A DNA stretch of 64,000 nucleotides. It comes from Sistotremastrum niveocremeum HHB9708. Lineage: Eukaryota > Basidiomycota > Agaricomycetes > Sistotremastrales > Sistotremastraceae. A program made the translations under genes and the position numbers. The notes under the pieces are model-generated. The model had not been told where the DNA came from and did not search any database. It saw only the letters and a list, made by a program, of their open reading frames with translations. The DNA lies in assembly GCA_001630475.1 (NCBI GenBank), contig KV419418.1, positions 62,001-126,000 on the forward strand, given 5' to 3'. Shown one piece after another: positions 12,199 through 24,800 of the stretch (positions are counted from its first letter, which is position 1; each line of letters begins with the position of its first letter).

Positions 12199-15100
12199 GT
12201 ACGTAAGCTAGCGTCGCCGTCTCCAGAGTTCATTGTTATGCTGGCCTTGTCTATCGAATTTGGCCTTGAAATCTTCTTTCATAGGCTTGAGGCTTTGGCT
12301 GAGGTTCTTCAAGATATCGATTTCATGATCTTTCTCTCTTTCAGCAGCGACGCGAATGTCGTCTCGAGTCTGGACCCTGAAGCTCCGCTGCGGCCCTGAA
12401 CGTTTGTCGTCCACGTTCCGTGTAGTGGCGTGTTGCTATATGTTTCTCATAGTCATGGCGATGCTGTTTTCACTTATTGGCGATAGCACGCCAAACCGAC
12501 AAGAATGACTCGACTTGTTGTCCATAAATCAAGCTCCGCCATGCGTTGCTCTGCCTGAGGTTTAAAATCTCCCAAGAGGATATTCCGTCGTCAGCGCTCT
12601 TTCCAGTCTTCTCCGAGCAAAGGTCGTGCGGTTTCAGTCCCGAGTATCCGAGGTGTATCGAAGCGTACTAGAGAAATGCAATACGGCAGCGGAGTGGCTA
12701 CCAGGCATGAAGTCAAAGATGGACATCTCACAGGCCGAGTTACGCGACGACATGACATGTCATCGAGGAGAGTACAGAGTTTGATGTCACTGAAGTGATG
12801 GGATTTGATGCATCAAAGATGGACTTGGATGCTAGCGATGATTCTGTTGATGATACGCTGTTCGGTATATTCCATCGAATCAACACTGGCATAAATTGAA
12901 CACGAGAATGCGCAAGTCATGAATATAAGAAACAGCTACAGTATTCTTGCCATGATTGTAATCGGCTTCGAATCGAAGGACTGGGTAAACCCGCGAAAGC
13001 CACCCGAACTTTGGTACCGTTCCGAAATTCGTACAATTCCTATCGCAAATCGCCAACAAAATCTTCGACCCGCGCTTGATCCTCGGCTGTATCTGAAGAA
13101 GAAGTGATACAGAATGTCGCCCTGAACCTTGCAATTATGTCGGCAGGTTGATGTAATTTTCCGAATAGAAGATCCCAAGTTGCTTCTGTCAAGTTCGTCG
13201 GTCTGAGATGAGACTTTTTGTCAATACAGGTAGTATGGAGCTCGATATCCGAGAAAATAGCAGGTTTTGGGTGGGGCCGTCACGAGCGATTCGGAGCGAA
13301 AGAACTGATGAGATTGAAGGGTTATGTATCGGCGACGGCTGTGTGGGATCGTCTCGACTGTTAAAAGAACCAAACGAACATTGATGGATCTTAGGCGTTT
13401 GTGGAACGGGGTGTAGACGCTGTGAATGTCTGACTTCGAGTACTGAAAGTGAAGCGTTCCGTCTGGCGATGGTTACCCTGTGAACGGTGGTAGCATCTAG
13501 TCATCGGCGTTCTTTACATTCATTCTCTTCACTCACCAACTAACCGGGTCGAAACATCGAATGTCGATGGTCCCATCCCTGTCTCGTCGTGGTGGCTTCC
13601 CAGGAAGCGCCCCACATTAAAGCCCTGCTAAAGGCATCATGTGAGAATCTCCACGAAACGAAACGAAGGAGCCTCAAGGCTCGTCACCCATCAAAAATTG
13701 ATCACAAGATGAAAGAGACCTCCTCGGGATCCAGTGACGCACTCGTATCACTTCGTGGGTAGCAAACTACTTCCTGCGTCACCTTCGCCTAAAAGCAACA
13801 CAACACTGCCAAATATTTCTTCCCCTTTCAACTGCCGTCGGCACGTCACGAGTCGCCAGTGCTCAAGGTCAAGGTTTGAACCCTATTCGTGGTCATTTCC
13901 CTCGGGACACGGTAGAGAAACCAAAGCACTAAAAGGAGATAAAAATTGTCGATCGAAAGCCTGACCTCTCGAGGCCGCCAAATAGATTCTCAAGCATATT
14001 GGCTGGCCGGCGGAGAAAACAGGGAATATCCTTGCGAGGCATGCCGGCATATTTCGATGGTATACGCGCAGTCGAATATTGAGAATTGCCAGCTTGAATG
14101 AGAGGAAGGATGACGTGGGAGGACGGCTATAAAGTCGTCAAAGCCGATTGGTGCCGCGGCTGCGACGCCGATGTACCCGAAAGTCCGAAATCCGGCGAGA
14201 CCTCGTTGGGAAGTTGACAAGCGCCCAGCCCGACGCCACGAACGCGACTTCGTCGTCGACACGAATCACACGAAGTTGTCGGCCGACAGGATAAAACTTT
14301 CGATGGGTTCTAGAGGACGAATGTCTCGAGCGTCATGACCTCGTGTTATCCTGAATAAGTTGTAGAACCATGATGGTTGTTGTCAGATTCGACTAACGCT
14401 TTGTGCATCTAGGAACACGTCTTCAAGCGCCGACGTTGATTGAAGAGATCCGCTCACTTGGGAGCCTGATTCCGTTCTTGAATCGTTCCGCACGCGACAT
14501 GCAAAACTGTATCAGAGACAGCTGATCTCTTCCGGGCCGCCACATGTCTTTCATTATCCAAATCCATCCACTGTCGAATTTCTCGAGATCTGCTGGCGCT
14601 CCGCCTGCTTTCATTGACTCAGATCTATTCATCCGTTTCTTCATGGCCCTGATACTCCGGCATACTTTCAGTGCACGCACTAGCTGCGATACTGGGGAAA
14701 TGCAGACTAGAAGCAAAGGGCGTCGGAGTTCTGTCGATCGTTTCCTTATCAATCTACAACCTTTTCGAATCCCTTCCCTTGTCGGCAATACATTCAGTTC
14801 CATCTCCATTCATTCCAGACCAATCAGGATGACACAGTGAGTTCAAGTCAGCGTTGCCGACACAAGGTCATCTGACGTACTCATAACAGAACTTCTCACA
14901 CGGCCGGCGGGCGGTCCTATCCGTTCCTATTCCACTAATTCTAATCAATATCGTCCACCGCATCGCCTTTCAATATCAATGGTCATTCAGGATCCTTTCC
15001 ATATAGGCCATCATCTGACCAGCTCCCCTCTCCTTCATCAATACATTCGCATCCCAATCCATCAAATCCCTCAACCGAAAATCAGTCCAAACTTCCTTTT

Positions 15101-18100
15101 GACCCAATCTCCAAATCTAGATGTAATACATTTCCTAGCCAAGGAACCTCTGCGATACCCACGGCGGACGGTGGAATACACTTTCCTTACAAAGCCTTCT
15201 TCCTCCCACTCCCTCGTCAACGAATTCAATACACTCTCGCTCGTTCCTGTACCCCAATATGAACTGAGAAGAAGCGAAGTTCTCTCACTCGGTCCTAACA
15301 TCCGCTCAACACCCGCGCGATGTCCTCCGTGGTGTAACGGTCAAGCCTTGGAGCTCTTTCAGTCCCTACTGACTCGGGAACCTCGCATACCCATGCTTAT
15401 GCTTCCTAATTCTTCATTCGCGGACTCGGAGTATGTACCTCTCAGGGAAGGGACTGAGATGATCGTACATACGCACACGCATTCAAACCTATTCAAACCC
15501 TGTCATTTCGTGTGAGGCGTATTGTACGCATGGTCATTGTTCCTAGGTCCCTCAGTCGTCTAACAGAGAATCTGGAATCTCGCTTGTGGCGGCTGGAACA
15601 GGGCCCATCAATTATGCTTGCGATCGAACGCACCAGGCGCAGGCTTGAGACCGCCGCGATCTACGGAGCGCGAACACGAGCACACCTGCCATTTCGAGAT
15701 CGGCTAGCCAAGTGTCAAACTATGCTCACGAGCGTCACTTCTCAGACGAAGAGAGTAATGATATTCCTATATGCGGTCGAGTTCCTTGTCAATCGCATCA
15801 AACTTGATATATGCCGAATCGTCTCATCGCAAACCGAATAGCATATTGCCCTCCGCGCCTCGCATGCGCCCCTTTTCGTTCATTCAGGCAGACAGGATCT
15901 CAATAATACCGGCGGGGTATAACGCATCCCATCCCATGATACGGACATTGCCCGAAAACTTACTATATATATCCATGATTTACGACATGCCATACCCTTC
16001 TGATCTCCATGCCACCGCCATTCTCCTGGTGCCCCTGACTCACGTTCGTTCTCGGTGTTAATCTCGATCACAGCCTATACTTTACTGCACGTTTGAAAGG
16101 CTGAGCGTTAGGATCTTAACCATCCACTAACTTGCATCCGTTCGGAAACTTCGAGGTGATATCACCACCGCACATCCCGTCGCAGATCACCGAACGCTTT
16201 GACCTATTTCACTCCTTATCGTTGGTTTCATAGTAGTTTTTGAGACTGTCCGAGCTGATCTCTCATTGATATCGTCCGGAACATAAGCTTCTTTCCTCCT
16301 CTCACTCCTCAGTTCACATCTAGTTATTTTTGCTTCCGCAAAATTTGATTCCGTCTGCTTCTTCTCTTGCTCTCTGTGTCCTGATCGTATTCAAATCATT
16401 CGCAAACTCTGATCAAATTCGGCAAAACGACCTTGAGATTAACGAGCGTCCTCACGGATGGATCTACACTCCCGTCCGCATTGACAAATGCAGGACGACG
16501 CCATACGAATTTTAATCACGCTATCGATACCATTCACATACCGTTCGCTCAGCATGTTAAAATTCACATCCAAAACATTGGACCATCTAACCAAACGCTC
16601 AACCTCATTCATTTCGGCACCCACCCTCACCAATCTCGTACCACACAGCCATCCTGCAGTTGGTGATGAAATCTCAACTCATAACGAAGCTCCGGTAACT
16701 ATTCCCTTATACGGTCAATCACAAGCATTCACTCTGATAAATGCAGATTACCAGCCCAATGAACAAACACGGAGAAAATTTCCTTTTCGAGTGCAGAGTT
16801 ACGAGATACTCTCAGCCTCTCAGCGCCCCGCTCTCTGATAGTTCAATTAGGTCTAAACCCCGCACCTCGTGCTCACACTCTGCTTAAAGTTATTACCTAG
16901 ATGGAGTCGGTGGCTTTGCCTTGTGACTTTCGCTTTGCCGACAATGAATGCTATTTCATCCATCCTGATGGTGTTGGATCAATGAGCGTCTCAGTCTCTG
17001 TTGCTAAATTACTATAGCGTCGTGAGAACGGAGGAATAATCCGAGGTTCTGTGAGGGGCCGTCTGTCAGCAGCTCGTACTGTCAGCTATTCTCCGAGGCG
17101 AACAATCAATTCGCCGCATGTTGTTCAACGCCGTTCTCTTCGAATGTTTGACCATAGTCGCCATAGCGCTTCTCAAGATAATCTGCGTGGTGACATTCGA
17201 GCGTCTGAATTTCAAACGTCGCGGTATAATCGACTTCAGATCTTCCGCAAGGCCGTTCGTTCCTGTATGAGAGGTCGTGTTCTGTGAACTCTGACGTGAA
17301 CTCGAAACTTCGACTTGCTTCTCCGATTTCGTCCGAAGCAAAGCCCTCCTTGTCCGAGACTTCCAGCCACCATTTGATTATTTCTCATCAATAAATTCGA
17401 GTTCGGCCGAAAGCACAAAAAGTAGGACATATTATACTCAGCACAGACTGATTCTCATTCACTACATCCAGCACACCACGTTTCATACCAATTCCAGCCC
17501 TCCTTCTCCTTCTGAAACCGACTACCCAGACTCCGAAAAGGCACAATCATCACCTCTCAATCTAGCCCCAGTAGCAAAATGTACGACTGAGTGTGAAAGT
17601 CTTTTTCTTTGGGATTTTCTAATCTGGAGCTCTCGAGGCGGAGTGTAGTACTTGCGTGCGTTAAGAGAAAAGTCTTTGACGCTGATCCCAGGGCTTCTGT
17701 CCACTGTAAATCGGACGTCTCGAGTCCTCGATAGAGACCTCAGGACTTGAACATCTATGTCGACGTCGAGCGAACGGTCTTGATCGGTTGCTCGGTCAAC
17801 GTTGTCTTCCCCATCGAGAACGGGTCTTAGCTCAACCTAGAGGGAGTATGAATGACGGTATTGGAAGACACTGGCATAGATATAATTCTCTGCGTCTCTT
17901 TTCTCAACTCGCATGGACTTTTACGAGAGAAGTATTATACTACATTATATCATAAAAATTGTTGCGAAGTGGTAAGCAAGACTCCTCTCGGATAAAGCTC
18001 ATCACCTCACCTCTCCCAACCGAGAATAAAACTCCAAAGACTCAAACTTCAAGCCACAGATATTAATAAAAATTCACGTGAAGGTGAAAGAAACGAGCAA

Positions 18101-21048
18101 GTAGATATGACATCATATCGTCCCTTCCACCAAGTTCTCACAGACTAAGGATTTCATCGTTTGAACGTTCATCCAACTCGCTCGGAGTCTCTCGGAGCCG
18201 AAGCGAAGCGAAAACTGCAAACGAAACTAAGAGACAACTCGCAGGAAGATCCCGTTCGGGACCGGCATGGGCATGACTTCAGGCCTCAACGACCAAGGCA
18301 CCGGATTCTCTGGCCCAATCCTACTGCCTAAAGCCTCAGGCCTCAGGGCCCGACTCGAAAAGCATGATGCCAGATTCTCAATTCCGCCCATCGACGGCTC
18401 CGGCTCCGGCTCCGAATTCTCTTCGGCATTCCGTAACTCTCTTCCTCTTTCATCTCATCCTCACTCACCTTCGTCCGCTCTAACCTTCGTCACAGGCACT
18501 GACATGCTCCCAGCGAACAGCAACTTTATTCCGCATTCGGTAAAGTACAATGTCATTCAATGAAATAAGCGAATAAGCGAATAAGCGAGATTCGGGAATT
18601 AACGAGCCTCTCTAGTCTTGTGACTTCGTCTTGTACTTTTCTCAGTTCTCGCGTACACCCGCAACCTATGCCTTAGCGCTAAACATCCTTACAGCATCCA
18701 TCCACATGCTTATACCACGCTGCACGATGTCCAAGCGTCACTCAGCTCAGGGCCGTCACTGGAAATTGCCAGATTGCAGACTGGAATTTCCCGTGAGCCT
18801 GAGGGCGTCATATATTCATAGCCGGTGTACGACGGTATGGCATTTTCCACGAGCGTTTCTCGGACCTTGGTTTTGGTTGGAGCATCGTTTCGAGACTTGA
18901 AGGCGTTGGCCGTGAGATCCTGATTTTTAATTTAATCATAGGACTAGGGTCGTCGGGCGTCTTTTATTGTTGGACTGGCTAAGTCTGGCTTACTGGCAAT
19001 TTCCTCAATGAACTCGACTCGGAAGCGCTTGAAGAAAATATGGAGGTAAATTAGGACTGACGCTGCTATTTTATCATGATCTCGGAGACGCGTTCCACGA
19101 ACAGACATCAAATTTAATTTTTATTTCCAGCCAAGCGCTCAGCGGGCTCAGTGCCCAGAAATATCCCCAGCTCGGTCTATATTCTACGCGGGCAAAGCAC
19201 AGCCTACCGCAGCGTCCCGAACTCTGAGGCCATCATTGATTCTTCAAGTTAGCCCTTCGATGGCCCTATGGGAGATCCGGGCGTTGATGGTGATGATACT
19301 AGTACTGCTATCATTGATCCAAACACTTTAGGCTTGCGGCGTCCGTGAGTATTCCCGTTCCGTGCCAAGTTTCCTAACTGAGTTCTCTCCAGATACTGCC
19401 AGATTTGCGAAGTAGTTTGAAGAGGAATTCCCAAAAAGAGTCTGAGAGGTACAAGGCTGTGACTTAGAGATTCAGATTCATACTCGGAGTCTGACGTTTC
19501 CTAATCCATCCTCTGCAGATCCTCCCCTCCCAACCATTTATGTCGACACAGAGGAACCTGCGACCGCGACTGCGACAATAAGAATAAGAATAGAAATAAC
19601 GACGCAGTGCTGCAACCCGTCCGATTCCGAAAGGACAGCATCCACCATTACCATCACCGTCAATATCAATATCAATATACCATTCGTCCCTGAACGTCTG
19701 GCCGCAGACTTCAAACGACTGATGCGGTTAGACTTACGGCACCTTCATCTTCTCTAATTTACGGCGCCGTCAGGGTAGAGGGGCGGGGGATCGGCGCACT
19801 TGTTCGGCGCTGCGGGGAAGGCCTAGGAGGTGGTCATTTACCGTGACAGCGTGGGATTCTTCGATTTATTCTGAGCCTTGCGATCCTGCTTCCCAAGTCG
19901 TCTTGAGTCCTCGAGTAGAACTAGAAGTTTGAGGGAAGTTCAGACAAATGTTGGACGTCACGGTATTGGTTGATTGCGATATAAGAATATATGTACAAGA
20001 TATCAAGATATCAAAATGTGGTCTACTACTGGATTATTGAAGTCGCAAGAAATGATTAGGAAAGATGAAGAGCGAACATTACTCTATACGCGTCATGCGT
20101 CGGATCGTGATCATGATGAAGAGTTGAACGAAGAATGGGGGTATGTATGCGGTGTATAATGGAATGAAGAATTAGCAAGAAAGGAAGAACGAACGGGGAG
20201 CAGAGCATAAATCTCGCATCGCACGTTCAAGAACCAAGCACGAGTGTCGAAGATCAATATTGAACCCCAACAGTCAGCGGCTGTGCGCGAGAATCAGGGT
20301 GGTGATACCATCTTCACATCTTCACATCTTCACATCTTCTCATCTTGTCGAAGACAGGACGGAGGGTCTCGGTCGGTCGATGAGAGGCGCGTATGTGTAT
20401 GCGTATGGGGGTGCGAAGATGAGACGAGAGAGTGATGAGTGAATGATGGAAGAAGCACGACATGCTCGTGCAATACTGGTGCTCGTGAGATGCTGAGTCG
20501 GACGACCGATCGACGCTCGACGTCTGAGGTGACAATCGTGAGACGATCCCAGGCAAGATCGAACGATCATGAGACTGCAGAGGGGGAGGATGGATGGACG
20601 GACGAGGTCGAGAGATGGGTTGGGGTAACCCATCCCAAATGAGCAGCAACGTGTCTTATTACCATATAAGGGTATGACGCATCCCCGTTGTCCTTGTTGT
20701 CAACGTGTTGTCGTTGTCAAGCACTGATGAATACTCGGACTCGGACTCGGCATCGTCAGGTGTTTCGGCCGAGCTCCTCGTTTTCGCAATATGCAGAAGT
20801 GGAGCGACGAGGCCCGGCAGGGTGTCAATGTCAATGTGCTGACGACAGACCCAGGGGAGGTGGAGGGTGGAGGGTGGATGTGGTGGTGTGGGTGCTTCGG
20901 CTTCTTCGACGTCGCAGGGTAGCGGGATCAAATGGAGTGGGATTGACGAAGGTGTATGGAGGAGGAGGGGGCGACGTCGTGCCGAAGCGGAACTTGCAAT
21001 AATGCAGTTCGAGTAGCGGAAGGGGAGAAGCAGCACTCGAGCCGCAGA
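12199..21048. other. Gene-poor tract; only weak ORFs
   Basis: No gene with recognisable motifs or a consistent exon chain was found. The best weak candidates are a charged helical frame on the minus strand at 12208-12414 (KDHEIDILKNLSQSLKPMK), a 178-residue plus-strand frame at 14979-15515 and a partly amphipathic plus-strand frame at 15530-15841 (LTENLESRLWRLEQ). None has a family I recognise and none has good splice support to neighbours. Small simple repeats occur, for example TCAATA units near 19660. The tract may be decayed repeats or species-specific sequence. Confidence 0.4.
20309..20346. repeat. Microsatellite, CATCTTCA units
   Basis: The octamer CATCTTCA is repeated about four times in tandem, with a slightly degenerate last unit. 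It is non-coding as far as I can see. Confidence 0.8.
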
Positions 21049-21814
21049 TTAGAGCTTATTCTGGTCGATATGACGCATGAGAATAAGCGTCGCTAGCAAC
21101 TCTACAAACAATAATAAGTCAATGCCGAACGGAGGAGGAGGAGATGAAGGGGAGACGTACCGACGGCGACTTGACCGTATGCTTCGTCGATGATGAAGAA
21201 GTTTCCTGAGGACATTTTGTCGTATATTGGCTCGGAAGGATCTTTGAGATCGAAGTGGGCGACGACTTGGTTGAAGATGTTCGTGCACTAGAGACAATTA
21301 GCGATTAACGAGCGATGGAGAGAGTGGGGTAGACTTACGGTCCATGTTTGGCCTGGGAGGATACATTTCTGCCATCTGTACTCGTTCGAGTCGAGGGCCT
21401 GGAATTTACGATATAGCGAGCTATATATGCATAACGTTAGCACGAGTCACGGTCGATAGCATATAGACTTAGAACGTACCTTCCACCGAACTTGCTAACC
21501 TTCTTCAAATAATTCTTCAACGGAATCACAGTTCCTCCAGGTCCACCAAGAACAACATAAGCCTCCGACAAATCCTTCTTCGTCCCCAGATCGATCATAC
21601 TACTCCAAGAAGCTTCGATGCCAGTCGGTACAGTCAAAGGCGACCTCGACCGATGTCCTCGGTCGTAGATCAAGAGTACGGGACGGTTGGGAGCGATCAT
21701 GGCAGGGACGACACGGAGGAACATGCGGTCGTAGGTATCGTTGTAGTCGGAGGTGGTGAGGTGGCCGGTTGTATCTTCGAGAGTGTAGGGTACGCCGAGA
21801 CCGTGGAGGGACAT
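21049..21814 (-). CDS. DUF6593-like (tubby-type fold) protein, 198 aa
   Basis: Four exons (21814-21480, 21420-21339, 21287-21161, 21101-21049), separated by 59, 51 and 59-nt GT-AG introns, join in frame to 198 residues. It begins MSLHGLGVPYTLED. The body shows a beta-rich region ending VVLGGPGGTVIPLKNYL, then SLYRKFQALDSNEYRWQKC, which resembles the RRFKGxDGxEYxWK block common in basidiomycete DUF6593 proteins. The C-terminal part, SGNFFIIDEAYGQVAVELLATLILMRHIDQNKL in outline, fits the family's closing helix. The family has a proposed tubby/scramblase-like barrel with no established reaction. No signal peptide is seen, so it is probably cytosolic. The gene at 35506 is a paralogue sharing all three intron positions and phases. 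The family name is my inference from the pattern; the gene model itself is firm. Confidence 0.75.
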
Positions 21815-24800
21815 TTCGACGTCGGGAGGTGGGGTGTTAGATGGTGAGAGTGGGTGGGGTGGGATTAAGTAGTAGGACGAGGGAGGGAGGGGACTGGTGA
21901 GGTAGTAGCAACCGGGATATATGAGGTATGAGGTGCTAATCGCGAAGTCGGGGGTCGACGGAAGTGATGAGTCAGACCTGCGGGTAGCGTAGTCTTGGTC
22001 GAAGTGCTTGTTATCCCGAGTCGTCGGTCAACTAACGCTGCGTGCGTCGGGAGCGAGGAGGAGGACGAGAGGATGAGATGAGGAAGGGGGAGGAGTCAAG
22101 GAACTGGATCGATATATAAGGAAGAGGCATGATATACCGAAGACGCTGGCCGAGCAAGAGAAAAAGAAAAGGAAAGGGCAAAGCAGAGAAGCCGTGTCCG
22201 CGTCCATCCGCAAACATGCACAAATACGCCACGACAAGGATGGGACGGCAGAGAAGACGGTCCCGTTCGGGTGAATGCTCAATCGCACTAAACCCATTCC
22301 GGTTCCGAGCGCTTGGTGCAGATTTCTTTGGAATCTTTGAACGACGTTCGTGGAATCGGCCTGATCGAGTATGACGAGCCGAGGGAGTGGATCGACGCTT
22401 TGGGGAGGAAATGCGTTCCTTGGCGGATCAATTCAATGCTGTGATCGAAGATTTGGAGCAGTTTGGGACGAATGTGAATTGTATTGATGAAGTGACAAGT
22501 GCACACGCTCGACCGCTCGACGCGAGGGCGCGTATTTTCTATTCAATTCTATATTCTATTGCTATACGATTTCTTGGCTGCGCCGCTAACCCCGGACCCG
22601 TCCGTGCGTAGCACAACACGACACGTCGCGACGACATGCATTGACTCGATGAGTTGTCCAATTTCTATTGATTTGATTCGCGTACGGGTGAACGAATATA
22701 GGAGGCACGGCAAGTTTAGTACTATAGTACGATTCGTGGGTGTGTGAAAAGACCCTTGTCATCCTAAATGTAGTAACATATTCCCTCCATGCCCTACCTG
22801 CTTTGTCAGGAGTCGGGAGAGCGTAGCCGCGCGTAAACCGAGTGAACCGAAGGTATCGCCGGCCGTGTCGCCGGCTGTATCACTGGCCTCCGCCGAATGC
22901 AAAGCTGTCCATATACTAGTACAAGTATCTTGTTGTTGTGTTTAGACGTTCTATGCTCAAGTTCGTGTGATATAACGAGTAAGGCAGGTTTCGTCCGATT
23001 CTCAACGGATTGCCGCTTTCGGATAGATAATGATTTGTGAGTGAAATCTGCCGCTCAGACAGCGAGAACGGAAACGGCACATACTCTAGCGTACACGTTT
23101 TCTCTCAACTCTCGACTTCAGGGTAAACATGATAATTGAAAGATTTTCTGATAGCCTCGAGGTGTCACGATTCGTAATCAAGATTTCTCAGGCTCTGCGA
23201 TGCTGTTTGTTTGTTTCGGCATACTGGAGGATTCGAGGAGTTGCTCAGGTCTGGGGATAGCTGAAATCTATCAACTGATAGCCACGACAAATCGTTCAAT
23301 GTGTATTGCGAGCTAACCTGCAAATCTGATTCATTGTCTCTCGTGCCTTTGAACCTCGGTGCGCGAAATACGGCTATGGCACTCTAGCCATTTTTGCCGC
23401 ATTGATCACATTCCGATACTAGGATAGGCATTCTGTTTCTCATTAGATCCAAATTTTGCGGCTCTTTCAGAGAGCACCATCCAAACAACCTCGAGATTTT
23501 GACTGACCGAACCATTGCCTTGACTTGGATCTCTTTGCTGACGGGGCTCTCCGCTTTTGTTTACTGGCACATCAGTCGCCGGTATCAACGTTGGGGAAGC
23601 CTTTTGATTCGGCCGTTTCATTCATTCACAATCGTGGGCGATCCTTATCGAAGAGCCTATAGTGGTCGAATCGAGACTGAGTATGTCCGAACTCGTGCAA
23701 CCCGTGCTTCACTCTTGGCCTTGATATCAAAAGCCTGGGCCACTGATCGATAGAAACAGTATGTACACGTAAAATTCGCCTCCTTCAACACATCGAGAAT
23801 ACTGACAAGCGTGTACCGAACTCTAAACAGCAAATGTCTGAAATTCTCTGCGTACAAAAAATCAATGGGAACAATCAGCACACGTCGTATGATTTACATC
23901 CGATGATGCCGGCTTATATTTGGTGCGTCACTCGACTGCCTTTCACAGACGGGTTATGAGTTTAGTTTTGACGATGCACGGTGTATAAACGTGTGTTTGA
24001 GGCTTTGAGCCAGAGTCAAGAACAATTGGCCTCGCATGCTATTCATTATCAATATCAAACGTCGTTCGGTGAAGTTCTGTGCGCTAGCACCGTATATTCG
24101 TCGAATAGCAAGAATGGCCATGAACTCGACTTCAAAGAAATCGCTTTAGACAAAGGTCAGGGCTCCACAGACGGACGGTTCGATCTCGATCATCTGATAT
24201 ACAGACGGGCGAAGACAAGCACAACTCATCGATTACCTTGAGGATTTGCACTCTGAATTCGACACATTCCGAGGTCTGTGACATCGGACACTGACAAGGT
24301 TATTTAAGCTAAGACTAGCACCGTAGCATCAACAAATACAATGTTTGTATAGCTTATAGCGCTAAGCCTTTCTCTTAATATGAATTCTTGCTACCAAGAC
24401 TTGAGTGACCCTCGATTTTACTTGATTTTGCTCTCAGTCTTGCTTACCATCCCTTGGTTCAGTCAGCACGCAAGCATATACTTCTGAATTATGTCTAGCT
24501 GTATGTTACGATTGGACAACCTTCCGTAGTCTCGGCCACTGACAACTGCCTGGCTATACTAACGGTTAGCTGGTCAGCCGAAAGGATTAGCCGGAGACTT
24601 GTCGTGTCCTGAGCTTTGTCATCGTACTGCGCTCGGCTAGCTTTTCCCACACCCACGCATATGACTATAGTACTAAAGTTGTATGGACTCCGAATATAGT
24701 ACCGCTTTTCGCGTAACTCCGACTAGTCCGAACACATCAACAGCACTTACTGCGCATTGCCTTCCCCTGCCATCGCCGTGCCTGGCGATATATTCTGACA

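Noticed and set aside
15324-15395. tRNA-like A box (GTGGTGTAACGG)
   Set aside because: The later part has no GGTTCRANNCC B box and the ends do not pair as an acceptor stem.
22387-22611. Plus-strand frame with helical start (EEMRSLADQFNAVIEDLEQF)
   Set aside because: No ATG start or splice partner, and a competing frame over the same bases is equally plausible.
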